DNA of 64,000 nucleotides from Agromyces italicus DSM 16388 (GCF_000421545.1 NZ_ATXF01000010.1:1-64000); one strand, 5' to 3'. Numbered from the stretch's first letter, positions 44,379-54,065 are shown. Notes: generated by a model not told the origin, from the letters alone. Program-made: numbers and translations.

Positions 44379-45431
44379 TCAGGGCCGCAGCGTCGGCAGC
44401 GGGCCGCCCGCGCGGGCGTCGGCCCAGAGGTCGACGCCGGCGTCGCCCGCGAAGCGATCGATCTCCGCGAGCTCATCGGCGGTGAACTCGAGTCTCTCGA
44501 GTGCCGCGACGTTCTCCTCGAGCTGGGCGACGCTCGAGGCGCCGACCACGAGACTCGTGACGCGTTCATCGCGCAAGGCCCACGCGAGCGCGAGCTGCGC
44601 GAGCGACTGTCCGCGCCGTTCGGCGATCGCTGCCAGCCCGCTGAGACGTTCGAAGGTCGTCTCCGACAGCATCCCCCGGTCGAGCGAACCGTCACTCGCG
44701 GCACGCGAGCCCTCGGGGATGCCGCCGAGGTACTTGCCGGTCAGCAGGCCCTGGGCGAGCGCGGTGAAGCCGATCACGCCGAAGCCGTCGTCGGCGGCCG
44801 CATCGAGCAGACCGTCGGTCTCGATCCACCGGTTGAGCATCGAATACGAGGGCTGGTGGATCGTGAGGGGCGTGCCGCGCTCGGCGAGCAGGCGGGCGAG
44901 CTCACGCGAGGGCTCGGCGGCGTACGACGAGATGCCGACGTAGAGCGCCCTGCCCGAGCGCACGATGTGGTCGAGCGCCGCGGCGGTCTCGTCGAGCGGG
45001 GTGTCGGGGTCGGGTCGGTGAGAGTAGAAGATGTCGACGTAGTCGAGGCCGAGACGACCGAGCGACCGGTCGAGACTCGAGATCAGGTACTTGCGGCTCG
45101 CGCCGACCCCGTACGGGCCCGGCCACATGTCCCAGCCGGCCTTCGTCGAGATGACGATCTCGTCGCGGTAGGGGGCGAGGTCGCTCGCGAGAAGCCGCCC
45201 GAAGTTCGCCTCGGCGGCGCCATATGGCGGCCCGTAGTTGTTCGCGAGGTCGAAGTGGGTGATGCCGAGGTCGAAGGCCCGGCGCACGATCGCCCGCTGC
45301 GTGTCGAGGGCGCGATCGTCGCCGAAGTTCTGCCAGAGCCCGAGCGAGAGTAGAGGCAGCCGGAGTCCGGAGCGCCCGGTGCGGCGGTAGGGCATGCGGT
45401 CGTAGCGAGCTGGGTCGGCGAGGTAGGGCAT
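44379..45431 (-). CDS. Aldo/keto reductase, YghZ / L-glyceraldehyde-3-phosphate reductase type
   Basis: A 350-residue TIM-barrel oxidoreductase with the catalytic tetrad in DLANNYG (Asp, Tyr), STKAGWDMWPGPYG (Lys) and YSHRPDPDTP (His), and the NADPH-binding GASSVAQLEENV near the C-terminus. The WDMWPGPYG loop is characteristic of the YghZ/GPR group, which reduces small aldehydes and glyceraldehyde phosphates. TAGCAT is six bases upstream of the ATG (45438-45443), so it is leaderless and probably a single-gene unit, converging with the LysR gene. Confidence 0.92.
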   Translation of the reverse strand: MPYLADPARYDRMPYRRTGRSGLRLPLLSLGLWQNFGDDRALDTQRAIVRRAFDLGITHFDLANNYGPPYGAAEANFGRLLASDLAPYRDEIVISTKAGWDMWPGPYGVGASRKYLISSLDRSLGRLGLDYVDIFYSHRPDPDTPLDETAAALDHIVRSGRALYVGISSYAAEPSRELARLLAERGTPLTIHQPSYSMLNRWIETDGLLDAAADDGFGVIGFTALAQGLLTGKYLGGIPEGSRAASDGSLDRGMLSETTFERLSGLAAIAERRGQSLAQLALAWALRDERVTSLVVGASSVAQLEENVAALERLEFTADELAEIDRFAGDAGVDLWADARAGGPLPTLRP

Positions 45432-45643
45432 GCGGCAATGCTAGCCAGCCGAGGCCTGCCGGCGCTGTGACGCAACGGCCGACGCTTTCGCGCACCGCGT
45501 CGCGCCCGCCGTCTCGACGCAGTGTCGATACACCGACCCGAACTTCTCCACCCCGGCCATTTCGACGCCGCTCGACGACTGGCAAAATGTTCAACCATCG
45601 TGCCGCGACCCCCGCGCGATGCGAAGGCCCGACGAAGGATCCG

Positions 45644-45724
45644 ATGATGGACGAGCACCAGCCCACCCCGTGGTACTGCCCCGACGGCGACTGCGACTAC
45701 TGCGGAGGCGCGTTCACCGACTGA
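45644..45724 (+). CDS. Possible 25-26-residue Cys-rich microprotein
   Basis: The frame encodes MMDEHQPTPWYCPDGDCDYC followed by GGAFTD and a stop. GAAGGA at 45634-45639 is a well-placed ribosome-binding site for the second ATG (45647). The three cysteines (C-x4-C-x2-C) with aspartates could bind a metal, like a zinc knuckle. Upstream in-frame codons are Arg-rich and non-gene-like, so the short form is preferred. It has no recognised family. Confidence 0.4.
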   Translation: MMDEHQPTPWYCPDGDCDYCGGAFTD

Positions 45725-45909
45725 CGCGGTGCGTCGCCGACGACCGGATCGGTTGTGGCTCACGGACATCGCCGAGCAGTGGACGGCCGAGAGGAGCTGT
45801 CCTGCTGCCCGAAACAGAGCGTCTACAGAAGTTGACGCAGCCCACCTTCCGATACCTGCGCGCCCTGCCGGTGAAGGTCGGCGCGCACCCGCCGATATCC
45901 GTTGACCTC

Positions 45910-45944
45910 GCGATCCCTCGTGGCTTTCGGCCACGAGGGATCGC
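45910..45944. repeat. 15-bp perfect hairpin in the spacer upstream of the aldo/keto reductase gene
   Basis: GCGATCCCTCGTGGC (45910-45924) pairs perfectly with GCCACGAGGGATCGC (45930-45944) around TTTCG. It could stop plus-strand transcription from the small gene at 45644 or minus-strand read-through from ssrA. Confidence 0.75.
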
Positions 45945-46180
45945 AACCCGGTCACGGCGCTCCTGCGAGGAACGCCCCAACTGCGACCGACGGGCAACGG
46001 CCCGCAATCTGCTGCCAGCATTCAGTATCGTTCGACCCGGAGCACGGGCTCAAGCTTCAGGGAGGCCACGCGAGCCCTGGGCGCCCTGATGACCCGTATG
46101 GCTCCACAGTGTGCGACAACGGCTTCAACCAGCCCCTCTTCAGGGTTCAGATTCGTCATGAGACGCTCTGTCGGTTGCTT

Positions 46181-46549
46181 TGGTGGAGATGGGGGGAATT
46201 GAACCCCCGTCCATCGCTGAGTTTCCACGCCTTCTCCGGGCGCAGCCTGTGAAAGCGTTCTACTCGGCCCCGACCTTTGCCACAGGCACCTAGGTCGACG
46301 GGCCCAGCCTGAAAGAGTCCCGCACGTCGCTCAGGCGACGACGCGCAGCAAGTTCCCTAGATGACGCCAGCAACCGGGGCGGGAACAGACCCGGACTGAC
46401 GGACTATCGGACTCGCTTAGGCAGCGAGGGCGAAGTCGGACTGCTTCTTATTGGCAGTTATTGTTTTGCAGAGATCGTTTACGAGATAACCCTGCATCCT
46501 CGGCCCGCTTCTCGTGGGTACGCAGACGATGTCGAAACCGATCATCCCC
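46181..46549 (-). ncRNA. ssrA: Transfer-messenger RNA (tmRNA)
   Basis: A 369-base one-piece tmRNA on the minus strand. The 5' end GGGGATGATCGGTTTCGAC and the 3' end ...CATCTCCACCA form the tRNA-like acceptor, with GTTCAATTCCCCCC in the T-arm and encoded CCA. The tag frame (46455-46417) reads ANKKQSDFALAA followed by TAA, ending in the ALAA degradation signal. It tags proteins on stalled ribosomes together with SmpB, whose gene is 1.7 kb away. Pseudoknots were not modelled. Confidence 0.96.
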
Positions 46550-46716
46550 ATGTGGCGTCGAAGAATTCGACGGGCCGTTGTCGCACGCTGTGGAGTTCTC
46601 AAGATCGGGCGAACCCGATTCACGGCGAGCATTCACCTCTCGATGACTGCCCGGCCTTACAGTCTAGAACAGGCGCGTCCGCTCCGCCATTCCCGAGCGG
46701 GCATCAGGAGGACACT

Positions 46717-47385
46717 GTGGCAACCGTCATCGCCGTGCGCGGCACCGCCGAAGAACGCATCGACCCCGAACTGGGCGCCGTCGCCCTCACCGTCGGCGTC
46801 TCCGAACCCGATCGCGACACCGCGCTCGCACGCACCACCGAGGCGCGCGAGCGCCTGATCGCCGAGATCCGCGAGCTCGAAGACGCAGGCCTACTCGACA
46901 CCTGGTCGGCAGGCCAGTTGCGGGTCTGGTCGCACCGGCCGTGGAACAACGAGGGCAAGCATCTGCCGCTCGTGCACCAGACGAGCGCCGAGGTCGAGAT
47001 CGTCTTCACCCACCTCGAGCGGCTCGGCGAGTGGGTCAGCGGGGCGAGCATCGGCGAGGCCGTCGCGATCGGCGGCATCGACTGGCGATTGACGGATGCC
47101 TCGCGCCGGCGTGTGCAGGAGCTCGCCCAGCGGGCGGCCGTCGCAGATGCCCTCGAGAAGGCCCGCGTCTACGCCTCGGCACTCGGCCTCGGCGCGCCCG
47201 TGCCGGTCGAATTGGCCGATACCGGACTGCTCACGGCGCGCCCCGTGCCGCAGCCGCGAGGCGAGCGGATGTTCGCCATGGCGGCCTCGGCAGACACCGC
47301 GGGCGGCTCGGCCGCCGAGTTCGCGCCCGCGAAACTCGTGATCGAAGCCTCGGTCGAGGCTCGCTTCGAGGCCGCGGTCGGCTGA
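46717..47385 (+). CDS. SIMPL-domain protein (DUF541)
   Basis: A 222-residue protein of the SIMPL family: VIAVRGTAEERIDPELGAVALTVGV at the start, the QTSAEVEIVFTHLERLGEWVSGA segment, then ALEKARVYASALGLGAPVPVELAD and a final VIEASVEARFEAAVG. No signal peptide or membrane helix is seen, so this copy is probably cytoplasmic; its function is unknown. The GTG start has an AGGAGG site seven bases upstream; the frame is open further upstream across the ssrA promoter but without a start signal. It diverges from ssrA. Confidence 0.85.
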   Translation: MATVIAVRGTAEERIDPELGAVALTVGVSEPDRDTALARTTEARERLIAEIRELEDAGLLDTWSAGQLRVWSHRPWNNEGKHLPLVHQTSAEVEIVFTHLERLGEWVSGASIGEAVAIGGIDWRLTDASRRRVQELAQRAAVADALEKARVYASALGLGAPVPVELADTGLLTARPVPQPRGERMFAMAASADTAGGSAAEFAPAKLVIEASVEARFEAAVG

Positions 47386-47404
47386 GGCCCGCGAAGAACT
47401 CGAC

Positions 47405-48142
47405 TCAGCGCGTCTCGACCAGCAGGGTCTCGAGCGCGGCGAGCTCGCCGAGTTCGAGGCCCGAAGCGAGCAGGTACTCGCGGGTCGAGCCGTGCGCCCG
47501 CTCGACGGTGTCGAGCACGCCCTCGATGGCCTCACGCGGGCTGCCGCCCATGAGGGTGCGCAGCGCCGGGGTGTCGGGCACCCCGTACCGGCCGATCATC
47601 TCGACCATCTCTTCGAGCCACTCGCCCGCGAGGTTCGCCTCGGTGCGGGCGTAGTCGTCGATGACCGACTCGCGGTCGACGCCGACCGCCATCAGCGTGA
47701 GCGCGACGACGACGCCCGTGCGGTCCTTTCCGGCGGTGCAGTGCACGACGACCGCCCGCTCCCCCGCGCTCGCGATCTCGCGCAGCGCCGAGACGACGAC
47801 GTTCGCGTGCTGGGTGACGATGCGCTCGTAGAGCGCCTCGAGCGAGATGCCCGCCGCGCCCTGCGAGGCGCCCGACCCCTCGAACACGGGCAGCCGCAGC
47901 ACCTCGACCTCGAGGCCGTCGAGGTCGTCAGGCATCATCTGCGCCTCGTTGTCGTCGCGCAGGTCGATCACGATGCCGACACCGAGCTCGCGGAGCTCGG
48001 ACTTGCCGGCGTCACCGAGTCGGTACAGCCCGTCGGAACGGTACAGCACGCCGTCGCGCACGACCCCGTTGCGGGCGGGCAGCCCGCCGACATCGCGGAA
48101 GTTGAACGTACCGGGAACAGGGATGCGAATCGACGTCTTCAT
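47405..48142 (-). CDS. Tyrosine-protein phosphatase, PtpB/Siw14-like
   Basis: A 245-residue protein with the P-loop HCTAGKDRTG (near residue 133; Cys nucleophile, Arg), preceded by FNFRDVGGLPARNGVVRDGVLYRSDGLYRL, shared with the mycobacterial PtpB family. The general-acid Asp is probably in VIDLRDDNEAQ. Members dephosphorylate phosphotyrosine or phosphoinositides; the substrate here is unknown. TAGGAT is eight bases before the ATG (48151-48156), a leaderless promoter. It converges with the SIMPL gene. Confidence 0.9.
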   Translation of the reverse strand: MKTSIRIPVPGTFNFRDVGGLPARNGVVRDGVLYRSDGLYRLGDAGKSELRELGVGIVIDLRDDNEAQMMPDDLDGLEVEVLRLPVFEGSGASQGAAGISLEALYERIVTQHANVVVSALREIASAGERAVVVHCTAGKDRTGVVVALTLMAVGVDRESVIDDYARTEANLAGEWLEEMVEMIGRYGVPDTPALRTLMGGSPREAIEGVLDTVERAHGSTREYLLASGLELGELAALETLLVETR

Positions 48143-48201
48143 CGAGCCAGATCCTACCGCGCGCCACCCCGCCGAGTCTGGGCGGAGGATTCGAGACGCC
48201 C

Positions 48202-48678
48202 CTACTCGCCGAGATTCTTGCGGCTCGAGATCGCCCGGTCGGCTTCGCGCTTGTCCTGCCGCTCGCGCAGCGCCTGACGCTTGTCGTACTCGCGCTTGCC
48301 CTTCGCGATCGCGAGTTCGACCTTCGCGCGGCCGTCCTTGAAGTACAGCGACAGCGGGACGAGCGTGTACCCGCCCTCCTTCGTCTTGTGGCTGATCTTC
48401 ACGATCTCGTGCTTGTGCAGCAGCAGCTTTCGCTTGCGACGCGGGGCGTGGTTGTTCCAGGTGCCCTCGGTGTACTCGGGGATGTGCACCGCATCGAGCC
48501 AGAGCTCGCCGCCGTCGACGAACGCGTAGCCGTCGACGAGCGAGGCGCGGCCCTGCCTGAGCGACTTCACCTCAGTGCCCGAGAGCACGATGCCGGCCTC
48601 GTAGGTGTCCTCGATCGTGTAGTCGTGGCGCGCCTTGCGGTTGGTGGCCACCACCTTCTGACCGCTTTCCCTGGGCAC
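48202..48678 (-). CDS. smpB: SsrA-binding protein SmpB
   Basis: A 158-residue basic RNA-binding protein that places tmRNA on stalled ribosomes. The OB-fold core includes [31 protein letters not shown] in its first third and [21 protein letters not shown] towards the end, with a basic C-terminal tail. The GTG start has an AAGGAG site six bases upstream. It lies 72 bases after ftsX with a palindrome between, and near ssrA. Confidence 0.97.
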   Translation of the reverse strand: MPRESGQKVVATNRKARHDYTIEDTYEAGIVLSGTEVKSLRQGRASLVDGYAFVDGGELWLDAVHIPEYTEGTWNNHAPRRKRKLLLHKHEIVKISHKTKEGGYTLVPLSLYFKDGRAKVELAIAKGKREYDKRQALRERQDKREADRAISSRKNLGE

Positions 48679-48702
48679 GGCTGGCTCCTTCGATTCGAAT
48701 GA

Positions 48703-48722
48703 CGGATGCCCCGGGGCATCCG
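48703..48722. repeat. 20-bp perfect palindrome between ftsX and smpB
   Basis: CGGATGCCCCGGGGCATCCG is exactly self-complementary over 20 bases. It lies in the 72-base spacer between the ftsX stop and smpB start, both on the minus strand, and is built from two head-to-head GGATGCC motifs. As RNA it would form a stem with a tight loop and could be a terminator or processing site. Confidence 0.85.
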
Positions 48723-48750
48723 AGACAGCCGTTCAGTCTAGCTCGTTTCG

Positions 48751-49662
48751 TCAGACCTTCAGGTAGCGCGTGATCGCGATGCCCGCCGAGACCGCGGCGA
48801 GGAGCACCCCAACGACGACGAGCAGCGGCACCACGAGCAACGCGTCGCCGAGGCTCACGAAGGTGAACGAGAGGTTCTCGGCGAGGTAGCCCTGCACGAA
48901 GACCTGCACGATGGCCACCACCGCGCCGCCCGCGAGGAGCGAGCCGATGAGCCCGGCGAAGACGCCCTCGAGCACGAACGGCGTCTGGATGAACCGGTTC
49001 GAGGCACCGACGAGTCGCATGATGCCGAGTTCGCGTCGTCGCGAGAACGCCGACAGCCTGATCGTCGTCGCGATGAGCAGGGCGGCGGCGACGAGCATCA
49101 CGACCGCGACCGCGATCGCCGTGTAGCTCGCGGTGTTCAGCGCGTCGAAGATCGGATCGAGGTAACGGCGCTGGTCGACGACCTGTTCGACCCCCTCCTT
49201 GCCCGCGAGGCTCTCGACGATCACGTCGGACTGCGACGGATCGACGAGGTTGACCCAGAAGGTCTCGGGCAGCACGTCGGGCGTCACGTAGTCGGCCGAC
49301 GGGGTGCCCTCGAACTGCTTCTGAAAGTTCTCGAACGCCTGCTCGTGGTCTTCGAAGTAGTACTCGTCGATGAACGGCGCGAGCGTATCGCTCGTGAGCT
49401 GCGTCTCGACCGCCGCCTTCTGCTCTTCGCTCGCCTCGCCGCCGACGCAGGTCGCGGCGGTGGAGAGGTCGGTGCAGAGGAAGACGGCGACCTGGGCTCG
49501 GTCGTACCAGAAGCCCTTCATCTGGGCGATCTGCAGCTGCAGGAGCGCCGCGGTGCCGACGAAGGTGAGCGAGATGAAGGTGACGAGCACGACCGACACC
49601 ACCATCGAGGCGTTGCGGCGCAGGCCGTTGGCCGCCTCGCCGAGCACGAGACCGAGCCTCAT
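48751..49662 (-). CDS. ftsX: Cell-division protein FtsX
   Basis: A 303-residue membrane protein with the FtsX layout: a short cytoplasmic N-terminus, one helix ([24 protein letters not shown] in halves), a large external domain of about 130 residues with a Cys pair ([15 protein letters not shown]) and three C-terminal helices. With FtsE it forms an ABC-type complex that activates peptidoglycan hydrolases at the septum. The start overlaps the ftsE stop (ATGA). No M23 peptidase gene follows, unlike some relatives. Confidence 0.96.
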   Translation of the reverse strand: MRLGLVLGEAANGLRRNASMVVSVVLVTFISLTFVGTAALLQLQIAQMKGFWYDRAQVAVFLCTDLSTAATCVGGEASEEQKAAVETQLTSDTLAPFIDEYYFEDHEQAFENFQKQFEGTPSADYVTPDVLPETFWVNLVDPSQSDVIVESLAGKEGVEQVVDQRRYLDPIFDALNTASYTAIAVAVVMLVAAALLIATTIRLSAFSRRRELGIMRLVGASNRFIQTPFVLEGVFAGLIGSLLAGGAVVAIVQVFVQGYLAENLSFTFVSLGDALLVVPLLVVVGVLLAAVSAGIAITRYLKV

Positions 49663-50777
49663 TTCGTCGGCCCCACTTCCTGGTCGTCGTCGCCTTCCCG
49701 CGGGCCTCCCGGGGCCCTGAGCCCGAGGCGTTCGGCGAGGGTCAGATGTTCGGATGCCGCGGGCTTGCCGCCGCCCTTCGGCACGAGTTTCTCGGGGTCG
49801 ACCACGATCGCGCCCGTGGCCGCCTTCGTGATCTCCGCGGCGGCTTCGGTGACCTCGTCGGTCGCCTCGGGCTCGACGTAGAGCGGTTCGGCGTCGCGCA
49901 TGACCTCGGGGGTCACCTTCGGGGCTGCGTGGCCCGTGGTGCTCATCGTGCCGGTCGCGGCGGCCGCGGAACCGGTCGCTGCGGCGATGTCGCGCCCCGT
50001 GGCATCCGTCTCGTCGACCTCGGCATCGGAATCGACTGGGGCCCCACCTGCGGCGTCGCCCGTCTCGGGAACGTAATCGACGTCGCGGACGGTCTGGCCG
50101 TCGTAGCCGGCGCTGCGCTCGTCGCGCACGATGTCGCCCGCCGAGAGCTCGATCACGCGGCGGCGCATCTGATCGACGATGCCGGCCTCGTGCGTGGCCA
50201 TGACGACCGTCGTGCCGCCCGCGTTGATGCGTTCGAGGAGGGTCATGATGCCGGCGCTCGTCACGGGGTCGAGGTTGCCCGTCGGCTCGTCGGCGAGGAG
50301 GATCTGCGGCTTGTTGACGATGGCGCGGGCGATCGCGACGCGCTGCTGCTCGCCGCCGGAGAGTTCGTGCGGCATGCGCTTCGACTTGCCGTCGAGACCG
50401 ACGAGCTTCAGCGTCTCGGGCACCGCCGACTGGATGAAGCCGCGCGACTTGCCGATGACCCGCAGGGTGAACGCGACGTTCTCGAAGACCGATTTGTTCG
50501 GCAGCAGCCGGAAGTCCTGGAAGACGACGCCGAGATCGCGCCGGAAGTACGGCACCTTGCGCGTCGAGATCTTGCCGAGATCCTGCCCGAGCACGTGGAT
50601 CCGCCCCTTCGACGGCTTCTCCTCCTTCAGGATCAGCCTGAGGAAGCTGGACTTGCCCGAACCCGACGCACCCACGAGGAAGACGAACTCGCCGCGCAGG
50701 ATCTCGACCCCGATGTCGTTCAGGGCGGGCCTCGATTGGCCGGAGTAGGACTTGGTGACGGAGTCGAAGCGGATCAT
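49659..50777 (-). CDS. ftsE: Cell-division ATP-binding protein FtsE with a long C-terminal extension
   Basis: A 372-residue protein. Residues 1-219 are a complete ABC ATPase: GASGSGKSS (37-45), [14 protein letters not shown] (139-152), LLADEPTG (160-167) and the ATHEAGIV H-loop. FtsE is usually about 220-230 residues; here about 150 more follow, rich in Ala, Glu, Asp and Thr and probably disordered, ending in [14 protein letters not shown] and an acidic tail. The start at 50777 follows TAGGCT by eight bases (50786-50791), a leaderless promoter of its own. It is coupled to ftsX, while prfB, its usual neighbour, is 4 kb away beyond an inserted cassette. Confidence 0.95.
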   Translation of the reverse strand: MIRFDSVTKSYSGQSRPALNDIGVEILRGEFVFLVGASGSGKSSFLRLILKEEKPSKGRIHVLGQDLGKISTRKVPYFRRDLGVVFQDFRLLPNKSVFENVAFTLRVIGKSRGFIQSAVPETLKLVGLDGKSKRMPHELSGGEQQRVAIARAIVNKPQILLADEPTGNLDPVTSAGIMTLLERINAGGTTVVMATHEAGIVDQMRRRVIELSAGDIVRDERSAGYDGQTVRDVDYVPETGDAAGGAPVDSDAEVDETDATGRDIAAATGSAAAATGTMSTTGHAAPKVTPEVMRDAEPLYVEPEATDEVTEAAAEITKAATGAIVVDPEKLVPKGGGKPAASEHLTLAERLGLRAPGGPREGDDDQEVGPTK

Positions 50778-50809
50778 CGTATTCGAGCCTAGGCAGGGGG
50801 GACGCAAAA

Positions 50810-50846
50810 GTGGGCAGCGACACCGGATTTCGATGTCGCCGCCCAC
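50810..50846 (-). terminator. Intrinsic terminator of the amidohydrolase-NhaC unit
   Basis: GTGGGCAGCGACA (50810-50822) pairs with TGTCGCCGCCCAC (50834-50846) with one mismatch. On the minus strand the stem is followed by TTTTGCG, a short U-tract. It lies 22 bases after the NhaC stop and shields ftsE from read-through. Confidence 0.85.
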
Positions 50847-50868
50847 CGGATCGGGACGAGCGGCTCGC

Positions 50869-52341
50869 TCAGAGTCCGAGGAATCCGACCACGAGGTAGC
50901 CGACGAGGCTCAGCACCGCCGCGATGCCCGCGTACGGCAGGATCGCGCTCATCAGGTTGAGCGGCTTGATGCCGATCGACCGCGACGCGAGGATGATGCC
51001 GTCGCCGTAGAGGCACGTCGTCGACCCGAGCGCGGCGCCCGAGAACACGGCCGCGCCGGCGATGATCGGGTTCACGTCCATCGCGAGCGCCAACGGGATC
51101 ACGATGGGGGTGATGACCGCCGCGAGGTCCCAGAACGAGCCGGTCGCGTAGGCGTACACGCCGCAGACGAGGAACACCATCGCGGGCAGGAGGGCGCCGA
51201 TCATGACCGGCTCGGTCGAGGCGATCACGAAGTCGGCGAGCCTCAGGTCGATGTTCATGTGCTGCACCATGAACGCGAGCGCGGTGAGCACGATGACGAA
51301 GAGCATGCTGCCCACGCCGTCGAACGCGGCCTCGAAGACGGCCTTCACCTTGAGGCGGCGCTGCACCGTGTACATGACGATGGCGACGAGGAGGGCCGCG
51401 ACCGTGCCCTTCAGCACGTCGACCTCGGTGAGGATCGTGACAGCGATCATGACCGCGATCGGCACGAGGAAGTTCCACGGGCGGGGCTTGGCGAGTTCGG
51501 GCGCGCGTGTCGCGACGGCGGTGGCGTTCGCCGCGGGAGCGGTCGCGACCGCGCGTTCGGCGTCGTCGCCCGAGACGGCGAACTCGCCCACCTCGACGGG
51601 CTCGAGCAGGACGCCCTCGGCGGCGCGCTCCTCTGCGCTCGTGCCGGCAGGGAGCACGTCCCCGGTCGCCTCCGCGCGGACGACGTCCTTCTTCAGGACG
51701 CCGAGCTTCGGGAAGACGCCGAACGCGACGAGCGCGGCGATCGCCAACGCGATCCAGCCGAAGAAGATGTACGGGATCGACTCGAGGTAGGCGCCGAAGC
51801 CCGAGCCGTTCGCGGTGACGCCCTGCGCCTCGAGGAGGCCCGCGAAGAACAGCGCCCAGGTCGAGAACGGCACGATGACGGCGATCGGCGCCGCCGTGAG
51901 CTTCATGATCGTGCCGAGCTCGGTGCGCGGCACCCGGTACCGGTCGGTCACGGCCTTCATCGAGGTGCCGACGGTGAGCACGTTGAGGTAGTCGTCGACG
52001 AAGAGCACGATCGCGAGCAGGAAGCTCAGCACGGTCGACTTGCGCCGCGAGTTCACGAAACGCTCGGCCCAGGCGGCGAACTCGCGCACGGCGCCCGAGC
52101 GCTCGAAGAGCGTGATCAGGATGCCGAAGAGCACGACGACGAGCATGAGCCATTGGAGCGTCTCGTCGGCCATCGCGGTGCCGAAGTAGCCGATCCAGGA
52201 GTCGAAGAAGCCCCAGCCGCCGAGTAGCACGGCACCGACGAGGGTGCCGCAGAGCATGGCGAAGAGGGTGCGTCGGGTGAGCACCGCGACGACGAGGATG
52301 ATGACGACGGGGAGGAGCGCGAGGGCGCCGACGTCTTGCAT
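50869..52341 (-). CDS. NhaC-family Na+/H+ antiporter-like transporter
   Basis: A 490-residue membrane protein with about 11-12 hydrophobic segments. The [22 protein letters not shown] segment in the first half, [11 protein letters not shown] and the second-half [21 protein letters not shown] match the NhaC/ArsB-like ion transporter superfamily. The central loop (about 215-290) is an Ala/Glu-rich insert. Members exchange sodium, malate/lactate or small acids; the role here could be uptake of the neighbouring amidohydrolase's substrate. Start at 52341 after AGAGGCAACC, 23 bases past the amidohydrolase stop. Confidence 0.85.
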   Translation of the reverse strand: MQDVGALALLPVVIILVVAVLTRRTLFAMLCGTLVGAVLLGGWGFFDSWIGYFGTAMADETLQWLMLVVVLFGILITLFERSGAVREFAAWAERFVNSRRKSTVLSFLLAIVLFVDDYLNVLTVGTSMKAVTDRYRVPRTELGTIMKLTAAPIAVIVPFSTWALFFAGLLEAQGVTANGSGFGAYLESIPYIFFGWIALAIAALVAFGVFPKLGVLKKDVVRAEATGDVLPAGTSAEERAAEGVLLEPVEVGEFAVSGDDAERAVATAPAANATAVATRAPELAKPRPWNFLVPIAVMIAVTILTEVDVLKGTVAALLVAIVMYTVQRRLKVKAVFEAAFDGVGSMLFVIVLTALAFMVQHMNIDLRLADFVIASTEPVMIGALLPAMVFLVCGVYAYATGSFWDLAAVITPIVIPLALAMDVNPIIAGAAVFSGAALGSTTCLYGDGIILASRSIGIKPLNLMSAILPYAGIAAVLSLVGYLVVGFLGL

Positions 52342-52364
52342 GGTTGCCTCTGATTCGAAGGGGG

Positions 52365-54023
52365 TCAGGCGGCGGATGCCGCGGTCAGGGGTCGCCCGTC
52401 GACGATCGTCGTCAGCACGGGCAGGTCGAGCAGTTCGTCCGCACCGACGGCGAGCGGGCTGTCGGCCCACACGACGAGGTCGGCGCGGCACCCCGGCGCG
52501 ATGACGCCGAGGTCGCGGTCGCCCTGGGCGAGCGCCGCCCAGACGGTGTAGCCCTGTAGGGCCTCGTACGGCGTGAGCACCTGGTCGGGCTCGAACACCG
52601 GGGCATCCGGGTTGCCGGGTTCGCGGCGGAGCCTGGCCCAGGCGAGGCCGATGCGCGCATCGGTCTGCGCCACGGGCCAGTCGGAGCCGAGCGCGACGGG
52701 CGCACCGGCGTCGATCATGTCGCGCACGCGCCAGCCGAGCGCGGCACGCTCGGGGCCGAGCCGCTCGGCCCAGAAGTCGGAGCCGTCGGCCTTGCGCCAC
52801 TGCATGTGCAGCGGCTGCACCGAGGCCGTGATGCCGGTCTGGGCGAGGCGCGCGAGGTCGCGGTCGGCGAGCAGCTCGAGGTGCTCGATGCGGTGCGGCG
52901 CGCCCTGCGCCGAATGCACCCCGGCCTTGAGGTAGGCGTCGATCGTCGTGCCGATCGCACGGTCGCCGATCGCGTGCGTCGCGATCTGGAAGCCGGCCTC
53001 GCTGTACCGGGCGACGACGCGCTCGAACTCGTCGGGGTCGGCCCAGAACGAGTGCAGGCCCTCGCCGTGGGTGTCGGGCTCGTAGAGCCAGCCGGTGCCG
53101 GTGTCGATGACGCCGTCGTTGAAGAGCTTCACGAGCCCGCCGCGCCAGCGGTGCCCGCGACGGTCGCGCTGGGCGAGGTAGCGCTGCGTGCGCTCCTCGT
53201 CGTAGCCGGGGTTGTGCGCCATCGCGGAGACGATGCGCACGGGCAACCGCCCCTGCGCCTCGGGGTCGTCGGATGCCCCGCCGTCGAGTTCGTCGAGGAG
53301 GTCGAGTGTGCCGGGGTTGCCGTCCATGATGCAGCCGCCCGTGATGCCCGAAGCGGTGAGGGTGCCGAGGATCTCGCGCACCCGCTCGAGGGTCTCCTCG
53401 CGGGTGTACTCGGGCGCGGTGCGGAGCACGATGTCGAAGGCCGAGTCCTCGCGCAGAGCGCCCGTCGGTCGACCGCTCTCGTCGACCACGATCTCTGAGG
53501 TGTCGCCGAAGCTGCGGGCGCCGGTGATGCCCGCACGGTGCAGTGCCTCGGTGTTCGCGAGCGCCGTGTGCCCGTCGAAGAACATGAGGAAGGAGGGCGC
53601 GCCCGCGGTGGCCTCGTCGATCGCCGCGGCAGTCATGGGCAGCGCGGTGAACACGTCGTAGTCGATGTTCCAGCCGCGCACCCAGCCGCCGGCGGCACCG
53701 CCGCCGGAGACGCGCTCGGTCTCCGCGCGCAGCATCTCGAGGAAGCGCTCGGGGTCGCGCACTCCCCCGAAGTCGACGCCGACGGCGAGCTCGATGCCCT
53801 GGATCGGGTGCATGTGGGCGTCGATGAGCCCCGGGGTCACGGACGCCCCGTGCAGGTCCTCGACGACCGTGCGCGGGCCGTGGAACTCGGCGAGGGTCGC
53901 GGCGTCGCCCACCGCGAGGATGCGCCCTGCGCGAATGGCGATCGCCTCGGCGATGGGCTGGCGGGGGTTCATCGTGATCACCCGCGCACCCACGAGAATG
54001 GTGTCGGCGAAGCTGCACTGCAT
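52365..54023 (-). CDS. Metal-dependent amidohydrolase, YtcJ / N-substituted formamide deformylase type
   Basis: A 552-residue amidohydrolase-superfamily protein. The metal-binding HxH is in LIDAHMHPIQG (about 67-75), later ligands in THAIGDRAIGTTI and APHRIEHLEL, and the final Asp in LGSDWPV. Family members hydrolyse N-formyl or other amide bonds; the substrate is unknown. No signal peptide is seen, so it is cytoplasmic. It forms an operon with the NhaC-type transporter and diverges from a TetR gene, with an A/T-rich palindrome between them as the likely control site. Confidence 0.88.
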   Translation of the reverse strand: MQCSFADTILVGARVITMNPRQPIAEAIAIRAGRILAVGDAATLAEFHGPRTVVEDLHGASVTPGLIDAHMHPIQGIELAVGVDFGGVRDPERFLEMLRAETERVSGGGAAGGWVRGWNIDYDVFTALPMTAAAIDEATAGAPSFLMFFDGHTALANTEALHRAGITGARSFGDTSEIVVDESGRPTGALREDSAFDIVLRTAPEYTREETLERVREILGTLTASGITGGCIMDGNPGTLDLLDELDGGASDDPEAQGRLPVRIVSAMAHNPGYDEERTQRYLAQRDRRGHRWRGGLVKLFNDGVIDTGTGWLYEPDTHGEGLHSFWADPDEFERVVARYSEAGFQIATHAIGDRAIGTTIDAYLKAGVHSAQGAPHRIEHLELLADRDLARLAQTGITASVQPLHMQWRKADGSDFWAERLGPERAALGWRVRDMIDAGAPVALGSDWPVAQTDARIGLAWARLRREPGNPDAPVFEPDQVLTPYEALQGYTVWAALAQGDRDLGVIAPGCRADLVVWADSPLAVGADELLDLPVLTTIVDGRPLTAASAA

Positions 54024-54065
54024 GTTGCTCGTTTCCGCGCCGTCGCCCTCATTGGCCGGCTGCGC

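Larger units (their letters stand above)
45432..46180. other. Gene-poor spacer between the aldo/keto reductase gene and ssrA
   Basis: About 750 bases. It holds a possible 26-residue Cys-rich protein gene (45644-45724), a strong 15-bp hairpin (45910-45944) and otherwise no supported gene. Other open frames have poor codon use. A minus-strand frame of 45 codons just past the tmRNA 3' end (starting MTNLNPEEGL) lacks a ribosome-binding site. The spot next to the tmRNA 3' end is a common attachment site for islands, but no integrase or repeated tmRNA end was seen. Confidence 0.5.

Noticed and set aside
46022..46160. A 45-codon minus-strand frame (MTNLNPEEGL...) just after the tmRNA
   Set aside because: No ribosome-binding site, starts about 20 bases after the mature tmRNA end, no recognisable family.
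46181..46200. tmRNA 3' end as an attachment site of an integrated island
   Set aside because: No integrase and no second copy of the tmRNA end was found in the window.
50869..54018. A fused 1049-codon frame joining the amidohydrolase region to the NhaC transporter
   Set aside because: The upstream part is an out-of-frame shadow of the amidohydrolase gene; the transporter has its own ATG and ribosome-binding site at 52341.
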